Assembly: GCF_009208565.1 (NCBI RefSeq)
Contig: NZ_WFLK01000010.1
Span: 165,706 to 229,705 of the forward strand
DNA from: Janthinobacterium aquaticum
GTDB taxonomy: Bacteria; Pseudomonadota; Gammaproteobacteria; Burkholderiales; Burkholderiaceae_D
Reading direction: 5' to 3'
DNA: 64,000 bases
Positions 28,207 through 36,029 of the stretch are shown piece after piece. Within the stretch, counting starts at the first letter, position 1, and the number at the start of each line of letters is the position of its first letter. Position numbers and translations under genes: made by a program. A model generated the notes under the pieces. It saw only the letters and a list, made by a program, of their open reading frames with translations. It was not told the DNA's origin and did not search any database.

Positions 28207-30111
28207 ATGTCCCTGAAACCGTTTTTGCGTCCCCTGCGCACGTCCCTGATCCTGTCCCTGCTGTGCGCCGCTGGCGGCGCCCACGCCCAGGCCCAACAGA
28301 ACGCCGCCCCCATCGTGCTGCATGTCGACGCCAGCAATGTGGCGCAGCAGATTTTCCGCATCCATGAAACCATTCCGGTCTCGCCCGGCAAGCTGACGCT
28401 GCTCTATCCGCAGTGGGTGCCGGGCAACCATGGCCCCAGCGGCCCGCTGAACCAGCTGGCCGGCCTGCGCCTGTCGGCCAACGGCCAGCCGCTCGAATGG
28501 CAGCGCGATCCGGTCAATATGTTTGCCTTTCATGTCGAAGTGCCGGCAGGCGCATCCACGCTGGAAGCGAGCTACCAGTTTCTCTCGCCGGTGGAAGCGA
28601 ACCAGGGCCGCATCACCATGACCAGCGAGATGCTGGGCGTGCAGTGGCATGCGATGACGCTGTATCCGGCCGGGCGCGCCACGCGCGATATCGCCATGCT
28701 GCCCAGCCTGACGCTGCCGGCCGGCTGGCAGTTCGGCAGCGCGCTGGAAGTGCAGTCGCAAACCGACAGCAACAGCGGCAAGCAAGTTCAGTTCAAGCAA
28801 CTGGACCTGGAAACGCTGGTCGACTCGCCCCTGTTTGCGGGCCGTTATTTCAAGCGCATCGACCTCGACCCTGGCGCCAGCGTGCCCGTGCACCTGAACC
28901 TGGTGGCCGACAGCGCCGACGAACTCGATGCAACGCCGCAACAGATCGCGCCGCACCGCGCGCTGATGCAGCAGGCCTACAAACTGTTTGCCTCGCGCCA
29001 CTACAAGCACTACGATTTCCTGCTGGCCTTGAGCAGCGAATTTGGCGGCATCGGCCGCGAACACCAGCAGTCGAGCGAGAACGGCGTCAAACCCGGCTAC
29101 TTCAGCGAGTGGGACAAGAACGGCGCGGTGCGGGTGCTGCTGCCGCATGAACTCACGCATTCCTGGAACGGCAAGTTCCGCCGCCCGGCCGGCCAGGCTA
29201 CACCGGACTTCAACACGCCGCTGCAAAACAGCCTGCTGTGGGTCTATGAAGGCCAGACGCAATACTGGGGCAATGTGCTGGCGGCGCGTTCGGGCCTGGT
29301 CGATCCGGTGCATATGCGCGACCTGTTTGCGTCCACCGCCGCGCGCTACGATGTGGCGCCGGGACGCAGCTGGCGCGCCATGCAGGACACCACCAACGAT
29401 CCGATTATCAATGCCCGCCGGCCGCAAGGCTGGAGCAGCTGGCAGCGCGACGAAGACTACTACATGGAAGGCGCGCTGGTCTGGCTCGATGTCGACACCA
29501 CCATCCGCGAACTGTCGGGCGAACGCCGTTCGCTCGACGACTTCGCGCGCGCCTTCTTTGGCGTCAACGACGGCAGCACCACCGCCCTGCCCTATAGCTT
29601 CGACGACGTGGTGGCGGCGTTGAATGCGGTGCAGCCGCATGACTGGCGCAGCTTCCTGACGAGCCGCCTGGAAGGCCACGGCCCCGGCGCCCCGCTCGAC
29701 GGCTTGGCGCGCGCCGGCTGGAAACTGGTGTACCGCGACAAACCCACGCCGTTCCTGAAAGCCGATGAAGAGCGCAGCAAAAGCACCGACCTGAGCTATT
29801 CGCTGGGCATGGTGGTCGACAAGGACGGCAAGCTGGGCCGTCTGCTGTGGGATGGCCCGGCCTTCAAGGCCGGCCTGTCGGGCAATACCACCTTGCTGGC
29901 GGTCAATGGCACGGCCTATACGCCCAAGCTGCTCAAGGCCGCCATCCAGGCCGCCAAAGACAGCCAGCAGCCGATCAATTTACTGGTACGCAAGAACAAG
30001 CAATTCCAGACTGTGACGCTCGACTACCACGATGGCCTGAAATATCCACGACTCGAACGCATCGAAGGCACGCGCGACCGGCTGAGCACCATTTTCCAGC
30101 CCCTGAAATAA
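28207..30111 (+). CDS. M61-family metallopeptidase with PDZ domain
   Basis: The 634-residue product has a signal peptide (ending about residue 27, GGAHAQ), an N-terminal beta domain and a thermolysin-like zinc site. HELTH, followed by ENGVKPG-type and EGQTQYW segments, gives the HExxH...E ligands of the glycyl aminopeptidase family. A C-terminal PDZ-like domain follows (LGMVVDKDGKLGRLLWDGPAFKAGL). The ATG at 28207 is preferred because it gives a clean signal peptide; one 42 bases earlier is in frame, and neither has a strong ribosome site. It follows the CHAT operon by 71 bases and could be co-transcribed. Confidence 0.9.
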   Translation: MSLKPFLRPLRTSLILSLLCAAGGAHAQAQQNAAPIVLHVDASNVAQQIFRIHETIPVSPGKLTLLYPQWVPGNHGPSGPLNQLAGLRLSANGQPLEWQRDPVNMFAFHVEVPAGASTLEASYQFLSPVEANQGRITMTSEMLGVQWHAMTLYPAGRATRDIAMLPSLTLPAGWQFGSALEVQSQTDSNSGKQVQFKQLDLETLVDSPLFAGRYFKRIDLDPGASVPVHLNLVADSADELDATPQQIAPHRALMQQAYKLFASRHYKHYDFLLALSSEFGGIGREHQQSSENGVKPGYFSEWDKNGAVRVLLPHELTHSWNGKFRRPAGQATPDFNTPLQNSLLWVYEGQTQYWGNVLAARSGLVDPVHMRDLFASTAARYDVAPGRSWRAMQDTTNDPIINARRPQGWSSWQRDEDYYMEGALVWLDVDTTIRELSGERRSLDDFARAFFGVNDGSTTALPYSFDDVVAALNAVQPHDWRSFLTSRLEGHGPGAPLDGLARAGWKLVYRDKPTPFLKADEERSKSTDLSYSLGMVVDKDGKLGRLLWDGPAFKAGLSGNTTLLAVNGTAYTPKLLKAAIQAAKDSQQPINLLVRKNKQFQTVTLDYHDGLKYPRLERIEGTRDRLSTIFQPLK

Positions 30112-30129
30112 CTGACAAGGAGCAATACC

Positions 30130-30765
30130 ATGATCACCCTCTACACCTGGACCACGCCGAACGGCCGCAAGCCCACCATCATGCTCGAAGAGCTGGGCAT
30201 CGCGTATACCATCAAGACTGTCAATATTCAGAAAGACGAGCAGTTTGCGCCGGAGTTCCTGGCCATCTCGCCCAACAACAAGATTCCGGCCATCGTCGAC
30301 GATGAAGCCGAGGGCGGCCCGATGTCGCTGTTTGAAAGCGCCGCCATCCTGATCTACCTGGCAGAAAAACACCAGCGCTTCCTGGCACCATCGGGCCCGC
30401 AGCGCTACAAGGCGCTTGAATGGCTGAGCTGGCAGATTGGCGGGCTCGGCCCGATGCTGGGCCAGCTGGGCTTTTTTGAAGTGAGCTCGAAGGAAAAATC
30501 GGCGCTGGCCAGCAAGCGCTACCGCGAAGAAAGCGAGCGCCTGCTGAACGTCATGGAAAAACAGCTGAGCAGCTCGCCCTACCTGGCCGGCGACGCGTAC
30601 TCGATTGCCGATATCGCCGCCTACCCTTGGGTGGTGGCGGCCGGCGACCGCCTGAAAGCGGTGCTGGGCGACAAGCTGGCGGCCAGCCCTGCGCTGCAAG
30701 CCTGGCTCACGCGCGTGGGCGAACGCCCGGCCGTGCAGCGTGGCATGGCGCTGCCGAAAGTCTGA
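30130..30765 (+). CDS. yfcG: glutathione transferase, Nu-class / YfcG-like
   Basis: The 211-residue product has a thioredoxin-fold N-terminal domain with TWTTPNGRKPTIMLEEL and the Nu-class pattern FAPEFLAISPNNKIPAIVDDEAEGG, SLFESAAILIYLAEK. The helical domain follows with WQIGGLGPMLGQ and YSIADIAAYPWV. E. coli YfcG, which has this same string of motifs, is a glutathione-dependent disulfide reductase. AAGGAG lies upstream. It sits 18 bases past the M61 peptidase gene. Confidence 0.92.
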   Translation: MITLYTWTTPNGRKPTIMLEELGIAYTIKTVNIQKDEQFAPEFLAISPNNKIPAIVDDEAEGGPMSLFESAAILIYLAEKHQRFLAPSGPQRYKALEWLSWQIGGLGPMLGQLGFFEVSSKEKSALASKRYREESERLLNVMEKQLSSSPYLAGDAYSIADIAAYPWVVAAGDRLKAVLGDKLAASPALQAWLTRVGERPAVQRGMALPKV

Positions 30766-30796
30766 CGCGCAGGCTGCTTTGGTGTATGCTGGCGCC

Positions 30797-31147
30797 ATGA
30801 ACAATGACACCGACATCCAGCTCAGCGGCCCCTTCAAGGCCACCGACGGCTCCGGCCGCGCCCACGACATCAAAGCCATCCGCATTTTCGACGAAGGCTA
30901 CGGTATTATCGATGTGTATATCGATTTTTCCGCCCCGCTCGAAGCGGGTGCCTACAAGGACAAGACCCTGGTCGGTCAGATCCTGGCGCGCCTGCGCAGT
31001 CTCGGCTACGTCGGCCCCGACTTCGGCCATGGCGACCTGGGCCTGCAGGACAAGAAACTGATCGTACTGGAAGCCACGGAAGAATTTTCCACCTTTGCCG
31101 CCAGCAAGGGCTGGAAGGATCTGTCGGCCGAATTCGACGACGAATAA
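30797..31147 (+). CDS. conserved hypothetical acidic protein
   Basis: A 116-residue soluble protein with a mixed beta-alpha pattern (AIRIFDEGYGIIDVYIDFSAPLEAGAYKDKTLVGQILARLRSLGYVGPDFGHGDLGLQDKKLIVLEA). No signal peptide, TM segment or catalytic motif is seen. I do not recognise the family. Codon use matches its neighbours, and a terminator follows, so it is very likely a real gene, probably read together with the GST gene 31 bases upstream. Confidence 0.78.
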   Translation: MNNDTDIQLSGPFKATDGSGRAHDIKAIRIFDEGYGIIDVYIDFSAPLEAGAYKDKTLVGQILARLRSLGYVGPDFGHGDLGLQDKKLIVLEATEEFSTFAASKGWKDLSAEFDDE

Positions 31148-31165
31148 TTTCCGGCAGCCTCACTG

Positions 31166-31199
31166 CGCCGCACCCGCTACAGGCCGGTGCGGCGTTTTT
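31166..31199 (+). terminator. terminator of the M61-GST-hypothetical group
   Basis: CGCCGCACC pairs with GGTGCGGCG, and TTTTT follows. It ends at the stop codon of the convergent hydrolase gene. Confidence 0.85.
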
Positions 31200-31966
31200 C
31201 ATTCCGGCACGCTTAGATAACGCGCGCTCCAGGCTGCAATCAGATTGGCGACATAGGCCGCATCGTCGCGCCCGGTCAGCAGATGATTGGCGTCATCGAG
31301 CGACACAAAGCTTTTCGGATGCTTGGCCGCCGTAAAGATTTCCATTGCATTGGACAGGCTGACCGTATCGTCATGCGGCGCATGCATGACCAGCAGCGCG
31401 CGACGCAGGCCGGCAATCTGCTCCTTCAGGCTGTGCGTGCCGGCATCGTCGACAAACTGCTGGCGTATGCGAAACGGCCGCCCCACCAGTTGCACGATGG
31501 CTTCGCCTTCGGCGGCGATCTGCTCGAGGTGCCGGCCGAACATGCGCGTCACATACACGGGCGTGCTCGGCGCGGCCAGCGTGACCACAGCAGTCGCTTC
31601 CGGTATCTGCCCGGCCGCCGCCAGCACGGCCGAGCCGCCCAGGCTATGGCCGATCAGCAATTGCGGCGCCGCATGGCGCGCGCGCATAAAGGCAGCGGCC
31701 GCCACCAGGTCATCGACATTCGAGGAAAAATTGGTGTCGGCAAATTCGCCTTCGCTGGCGCCAATGCCGGTAAAGTCAAAGCGCAGCACCGCGATGTCAT
31801 GCTCGGTCAGCCCCTGTGCAATGCGCCGCGCCGCCAGCACGTCCTTGCCGCAGGTAAAACAGTGCGCAAACAGCGCATACGCGCGGATCGGCCCATCGGG
31901 CGCATCGAGCCGCGCCGCCAGCGTATGGCCATGGGCGCCGGGGAAGTCTTGGCGGGTGGATTTCAT
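31199..31966 (-). CDS. alpha/beta hydrolase
   Basis: The 255-residue product has the nucleophile elbow LLIGHSLGGSAVL (Ser), an acid in MHAPHDDTVSL and the final His in LDDANHLLTGRDD, so the triad is complete. FAHCFTCGKDVLAARRIAQGL near the N-terminus is typical of the hydrolase half of hydrolase-OsmC fusion proteins; here the OsmC half is absent. ATG at 31966 gives the family start, and a 33-residue longer frame is unlikely. The substrate is unknown. Confidence 0.87.
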   Translation of the reverse strand: MKSTRQDFPGAHGHTLAARLDAPDGPIRAYALFAHCFTCGKDVLAARRIAQGLTEHDIAVLRFDFTGIGASEGEFADTNFSSNVDDLVAAAAFMRARHAAPQLLIGHSLGGSAVLAAAGQIPEATAVVTLAAPSTPVYVTRMFGRHLEQIAAEGEAIVQLVGRPFRIRQQFVDDAGTHSLKEQIAGLRRALLVMHAPHDDTVSLSNAMEIFTAAKHPKSFVSLDDANHLLTGRDDAAYVANLIAAWSARYLSVPE

Positions 31967-32170
31967 GGGTTCGGCAATCGAAGCTGCCGCGTCATGGCGG
32001 CGAATCGGGTATTGTAACGCCGGGGGAAGGAAGTGCGTTTTGACGTGGCGCTTGGTTATTTTCACCCCAAAGCACCCCGTCTGACCCTAATGCCGCTAAG
32101 TTAAGCTTTTTTCGGTATTGATGTCGCAAGGCGAAAAATGGCGGGCCAAAGACGCGAGACTGAGAAAATG

Positions 32171-32206
32171 CCGATGCCGATGCCGATGCCGATGCCGATG
32201 CCGATG
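32171..32206 (+). repeat. six tandem copies of CCGATG
   Basis: The hexamer CCGATG is repeated six times without error. Hexamer arrays can expand or shrink by replication slippage. It lies outside any supported gene, although a spurious frame reads it as Met-Pro repeats. Confidence 0.9.
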
Positions 32207-32216
32207 GCGGTGGTGT

Positions 32217-32251
32217 TGTCGGGTTACGCCCTGCGGGCTAACCCGACCTAC
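32217..32251. repeat. single REP with compensating stem changes
   Basis: It reads TGTCGGGTTACGCC to GGCTAACCCGACCTAC. Compared with the REPs at 18790, 37799 and 56845, an A-T stem pair is replaced by G-C on both arms, so pairing is kept. It ends in the same CTAC. Confidence 0.82.
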
Positions 32252-32409
32252 GCCTTACCCTCGACATTTTTCAGCCCCGCTTGGCCCGGTGCTCCTGTGC
32301 CGGCGTCTGGAGTGTTGTTGACTTTATTGATGTGCTTGTGGCGCCGGGCCGCTAACTTAGCGGCATTAACGTCGACCCCCGCACTTCGTCGTTCGGGTTA
32401 AAAACTCGC

Positions 32410-33894
32410 TCAGCTGAACAAGCCATGCAAATACCACCGCGGCGCCGCGTCTGCGCTGCCGGCCACACGTTCGCGATAGACCCAGTAATGGGCGTGGTCA
32501 GTGCCCTCGGCAATAAAATAATCGCGCGCCTGCGACTGGCCCCACCAGCCCGCTTCGATGCGTTCGGCCACCGATACCATACTCAGGGGAGAGCCATAAA
32601 ACGGCCGGTGCCCGCGCATCAGCAGGGCAATCGGTTCGGCCAGCAGCCAGCCGGGGCGCGGCAGTGCGATCAAGCCTGGCGGCAGCGCCGTACAAGCTGG
32701 CTGGCTGACCGGCTTCGATGGCACCGGCAGCCAGCGGTTGGCCGCTTCCGGCCGATAGTCCGCTTGCGGCGCAGCCTGCAACACATTATCAGGCCCCAGG
32801 CGCGCCACCAGCAATTCGAGCAGCCGCCGGCGGTCCTGCGCCGTGCCGCCCGGCTCGGGAAACAGGCTGTCGCTGGGCGGCGCCATTGGCAGCACTTGCA
32901 GCGCTTCGAGGTGCAAGCCGATCACGGGGGCGTCGAGCACCAGTTGCGCCAGTTTTTCCTTGAGCAGGCGCAGCAGGTGTTCATCGCGCCACACCGCCTC
33001 GCCCAAGGCCAGTGTGATGACGGTCGGCGCGCGCGCTAGACGGCCGCGTTCATGGATCAGTTGCAAGGCGATGCGCTCGACCGCCAACTGACGCGCGCAC
33101 AGCCAGCCCACCATCTGCTGCAGCAAGCGCTGGGCGCCGAACAGCAGCGCCTCGGCGTGTTCCACGCGGTCGAACAGTTCCAGGCTGGCGCGAAAAGCCG
33201 GCGGTGCTTCGATCCAGGCAAACAGTTCAGTGACATGGCCATGCGCCTGGTCAAGCAGGTCGAGCAAGGCGCGCCCGCAGCGGCGCTGCAGACCCGGGCG
33301 CGGCAACTGGCGTAGCTGGCCCAGTGTGCGGCAGCCGATGCCCTCGAACCAGTCCAGGTAAGGCTGGGCCGGCGGCAGCAAGGCGCACGGCAGGCGATCG
33401 AGGCAAGGCGCCAGGCTATCGATGCGCAGCACCCTGCGACGCCGCATACCGGCGCGCGCCAGCAGCCACGCACCGCGCGCCGTCGGCGCGCACGACAGCA
33501 TGGCCGTATAGCCCAGGGCGCGCAAGCTGGCCTGCATGCGCCGGCACAGCGCACGTACGCCACCAAACAGGCGCAGGCTGGCGCCCACATCGACCAGCAG
33601 CGTGGCCTCTTGCGCGCTGGCCACCTGCGGCGAATATTGCAGCAGCGCCAGCGCCACCTCCTGCAAGGCCTGCGCTTCCAGTTCGGGCGAGCGCAGCTGA
33701 AAGCGCAACTGCGGCGCCAGCATCAGGGCGCCGGCGCGTCGCATGCCCGGCCGCACGCCAGCCAACTGCGCCAGCTGCGAGGCAGCCAGCACGCGTTCAT
33801 GCTCAAGCACCACCGTTGGCGTGTCAGCCGACCAGTTCGGGCAGTACACTTCGAGCGGGAGCCGGGGCAGGCACAGGCCGATCCAGAGTCGCAT
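32410..33894 (-). CDS. imuB: ImuB, Y-family polymerase-like mutasome protein
   Basis: ImuB is a non-catalytic Y-family homologue that links ImuA, DnaE2 and the beta clamp at stalled forks. The 494-residue product begins MRLWIGLCLPRLPLEVY, the family start, and has LVDVGASLRLFGG where active Y polymerases carry catalytic acids. A helix-hairpin-helix (GCRTLGQLRQLPRPGLQRR), a little-finger region and the C-terminal YWVYRERVAGSADAAPRWYLHGLF follow. The frame stays open far upstream, but those codons read imuA out of frame. It overlaps imuA by 71 bases. Confidence 0.92.
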   Translation of the reverse strand: MRLWIGLCLPRLPLEVYCPNWSADTPTVVLEHERVLAASQLAQLAGVRPGMRRAGALMLAPQLRFQLRSPELEAQALQEVALALLQYSPQVASAQEATLLVDVGASLRLFGGVRALCRRMQASLRALGYTAMLSCAPTARGAWLLARAGMRRRRVLRIDSLAPCLDRLPCALLPPAQPYLDWFEGIGCRTLGQLRQLPRPGLQRRCGRALLDLLDQAHGHVTELFAWIEAPPAFRASLELFDRVEHAEALLFGAQRLLQQMVGWLCARQLAVERIALQLIHERGRLARAPTVITLALGEAVWRDEHLLRLLKEKLAQLVLDAPVIGLHLEALQVLPMAPPSDSLFPEPGGTAQDRRRLLELLVARLGPDNVLQAAPQADYRPEAANRWLPVPSKPVSQPACTALPPGLIALPRPGWLLAEPIALLMRGHRPFYGSPLSMVSVAERIEAGWWGQSQARDYFIAEGTDHAHYWVYRERVAGSADAAPRWYLHGLFS

Positions 33895-34549
33895 GGCGCA
33901 GCAGTAAAGAAGGAGGTTGCAGGGGCAGGAACAGCGGCGCATCGCGCTGCGGTCCCCGGCGTTTGACAAAGCCGATGTGAATCCCGCCGGCAGCCGGGCG
34001 CAGCGACAGGCGCAGCGGCGCCGGCGACGCATCGTGTGCGCCACGCAAGGGCCGCAGCAGGCAGAACAGGGTGTTGCCGCCTTGCGCAGCCAGATGCAGC
34101 CGGCGCAGGCTGTCGGCGCGCACCTGGCCCTGCCAGAACAGCAGCGCGCCGCAACTGCCGCTGCGCAGGATATTTTCAGCGGCCCACAGCGCATCCTTGC
34201 TGCTATCGGTCTTGAGCCACAACAGTTGCGACGGCGACAGCCCCTGCGCCGCCAGTGCCAGTGCCTGCGGCGGATGCGGCGGCTGCAGCAGCACCACCGG
34301 CAAGCCCTGTAGTTGCGCCAGGGCCGGTGCCAGCAGCCGCAGTTCGCCGCTGCCCGGCTGCTGCACCAGCAGCTCGACCAGGCTGCCGGTCGGCCAGCCG
34401 CCGCCAGGCAGTTGCTGCGACAAGGCAGCAAAGCCGGTTTCAAGGCAGGGCATGGTGCCATGGGCCAGCTGCGATGCACGCCATAAAGAGGGGTGCAAGG
34501 CAGCAGGATTCAAGGCGGCCGGCGAGGCCATCATTTCGGAGTGTTGCAT
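33824..34549 (-). CDS. imuA: ImuA, RecA/SulA-like mutasome protein
   Basis: The 241-residue product belongs to the ImuA family of RecA-related proteins that interact with ImuB and DnaE2 in SOS mutagenesis. It shows LWRASQLAHG near the start, LPGGGWPTGSLVELLVQQPGSGELRLLAPALA, and a C-terminal domain (LRLSLRPAAGGIHIGFVKRRGPQRDAPLFLPL). A perfect LexA box lies about 18 bases upstream. The usual third member, dnaE2, is 23 kb away rather than adjacent. Confidence 0.92.
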   Translation of the reverse strand: MQHSEMMASPAALNPAALHPSLWRASQLAHGTMPCLETGFAALSQQLPGGGWPTGSLVELLVQQPGSGELRLLAPALAQLQGLPVVLLQPPHPPQALALAAQGLSPSQLLWLKTDSSKDALWAAENILRSGSCGALLFWQGQVRADSLRRLHLAAQGGNTLFCLLRPLRGAHDASPAPLRLSLRPAAGGIHIGFVKRRGPQRDAPLFLPLQPPSLLLRHATLDRPVPAPAPARSVLPELVG

Positions 34550-34567
34550 AAAAGAATAAGTTCAATA

Positions 34568-34587
34568 TACTGTATAAATATACAGTA
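34568..34587 (-). promoter_or_regulatory. LexA (SOS) box of imuAB
   Basis: TACTGTATAAATATACAGTA contains CTGT-N8-ACAG and is an almost complete palindrome, matching the SOS consensus. It lies just before imuA, and its outer bases match the dnaE2 box. Confidence 0.92.
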
Positions 34588-34659
34588 CTATTTACTCTCC
34601 GCTTTTGCAAGGTTTATTTATCAAACTCGCCATCTATTCCATGGCATTGATACCGGGCA

Positions 34660-34742
34660 AGAGCCGTCAGGAACGCCGGAAAACACCGTCAGGCACACGG
34701 ATTGCGGTACCATCGGTATGTCGCCAGGCTGACCGGCGCTCT
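34660..34742 (+). other. foldable 5' leader of the antiporter gene, possible riboswitch
   Basis: AGAGC at 34660-34664 pairs with GCTCT at 34738-34742, and UCAG at 34667-34670 pairs with CUGA at 34729-34732, closing the region. Inside, GUACC-AUC-GGUAU forms a further hairpin, and CCGTCAGG occurs twice. This suggests a structured RNA directly before the ribosome site. Ion-sensing riboswitches occur before Na+/H+ antiporters in other bacteria, but I could not match a known consensus. Confidence 0.35.
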
Positions 34743-34760
34743 CGAACAAGGAAGATACAT

Positions 34761-36026
34761 TTGACTACTTTGCAACTCATCAGCGCCATTATTTTCGCGC
34801 TGGCCCTGATCCATACTTTTACTGCCAAGCTGTTTGAAAAGCTGGCGCACCGCCATCCGCGTCATGCCGGCCTGCTGCATCTGCTCGGTGAAGTGGAGGT
34901 GGTATTTGGCTTCTGGGCCTTTATACTGATTATCTGCATGGCGCTGGTGGCGGGTGGCGACAGCGCGATTGCCTACGCTGAATCGCGCCACTACACCGAA
35001 CCGCTGTTCGTGTTCGTGGTGATGGTGGTGGCCGCTTCGCGGCCTGTGCTTGACGCCGTGCAGCGCCTGTTGAAAGCGGTGGCGCGGCTGATGCCGCTGC
35101 GTACCGAGCTGGCGCTGGTATGGTTGGGACTGGCGCTGGTGCCGCTGACCGGCTCGCTCATTACCGAGCCGGCCGCCATGACGCTCGCTGCGCTGATGCT
35201 GGCGCCGCAAATCTTTCGCAGCGGTATACCGGAATGGCTAAAATATGGTGCTGCAGGCGTGCTGTTCGTCAATATCTCGATTGGCGGCACGCTTACTTCC
35301 TACGCTGCGCCGCCGGTATTGATGGTGGCGTCCGCCTGGCAATGGGACAGCGCCTTTATGGCCAGCCACTTCGGCTGGAAAGCTGCCATTGCCGTGCTGG
35401 TCAACGCCACCGGCGCCAGCCTGTTGCTGCGCCCGTATCTGCACAGCAATACGGCCGATATCAAACCCAAGCCCGGCGTGGCCGAACCGGCGCCGGTACC
35501 GCTGGCCATCAGCCTGGTGCACCTGGCGGTGCTGGCCAGCGTGGTGCTGCTGGCCCATCATCCGGTGCTGTTCCTCGGCCTGTGCCTGTTTTTCCTCGGC
35601 TTTGTGCAAGCGTATGAGCGCCATCAAAATCCGCTGATCCTCAAGGAAGGCTTGCTGGTGGGCTTTTTCCTGGCCGGACTGGTGGTACTGGGCGGCATGC
35701 AGCAATGGTGGCTGCAACCGATCGTTTCCAGTTTGAAGCCGCTGGCGCTGTTCTTTGGCGCGCTGGGCCTGACGGCCATTACCGACAATGCCGCCCTCAC
35801 CTATCTGGGTTCGCTGATTGCCGGCATGACGGACGAGGCCAAATACATGCTGATGGCCGGCGCTGTGGCCGGCGGCGGCCTGACGGTAATTGCCAACGCG
35901 CCCAACCCGGCCGGCGTGGCGCTGCTGCGCCGCGGCTTCAAAGATGAGTCGATCGGCGCGCTGGGCCTGCTGGCTGGCGCTGCCCTGCCCACGGCCGTTG
36001 CGGCAGCCGCTTTCCTGCTGCTGTAA
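34761..36026 (+). CDS. putative Na+/H+ antiporter
   Basis: The 421-residue inner-membrane protein has about ten hydrophobic helices and belongs to the Na_H_antiport_3-like group. Helix-break motifs include LTGSLITEPAAMTLAALMLAP, NISIGGTLTSYAAPPVLMVA, TAITDNAALTYLGSLIAGM and VIANAPNPAGVALL. The TTG start at 34761 is chosen because AAGGAAG lies 6 bases upstream and the first helix begins there; earlier ATG codons would add a polar, non-family leader. Ion specificity is inferred from the family only. Confidence 0.87.
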   Translation: MTTLQLISAIIFALALIHTFTAKLFEKLAHRHPRHAGLLHLLGEVEVVFGFWAFILIICMALVAGGDSAIAYAESRHYTEPLFVFVVMVVAASRPVLDAVQRLLKAVARLMPLRTELALVWLGLALVPLTGSLITEPAAMTLAALMLAPQIFRSGIPEWLKYGAAGVLFVNISIGGTLTSYAAPPVLMVASAWQWDSAFMASHFGWKAAIAVLVNATGASLLLRPYLHSNTADIKPKPGVAEPAPVPLAISLVHLAVLASVVLLAHHPVLFLGLCLFFLGFVQAYERHQNPLILKEGLLVGFFLAGLVVLGGMQQWWLQPIVSSLKPLALFFGALGLTAITDNAALTYLGSLIAGMTDEAKYMLMAGAVAGGGLTVIANAPNPAGVALLRRGFKDESIGALGLLAGAALPTAVAAAAFLLL

Positions 36027-36029
36027 CGT

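Larger units (their letters stand above)
32088..32368. repeat. repeat island bounded by a 16-bp inverted repeat
   Basis: TAATGCCGCTAAGTTA at 32088-32103 and its reverse complement at 32353-32368 enclose about 250 bases holding a hexamer array and a single REP. Outside the left arm lies CTGACCCTAATGCC, the same string that ends element B at 13 kb. No gene is supported within the gap between the hydrolase and imuB. Confidence 0.65.

Noticed and set aside
31967..32065. 33-residue N-terminal extension of the alpha/beta hydrolase
   Set aside because: The extension is basic and unlike family starts; ATG at 31966 fits better.
32171..32206. CRISPR-like array
   Set aside because: Units are 6 bases with no spacers, so it is a simple hexamer repeat.
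32138..32401. 87-aa frame with Met-Pro repeats
   Set aside because: It reads the CCGATG array and a REP; no ribosome site or homology pattern.
33895..34479. Extension of imuB upstream to 34479
   Set aside because: The extra 195 codons read imuA out of frame and are Cys/Arg-rich; the family start MRLWIGL is at 33894.
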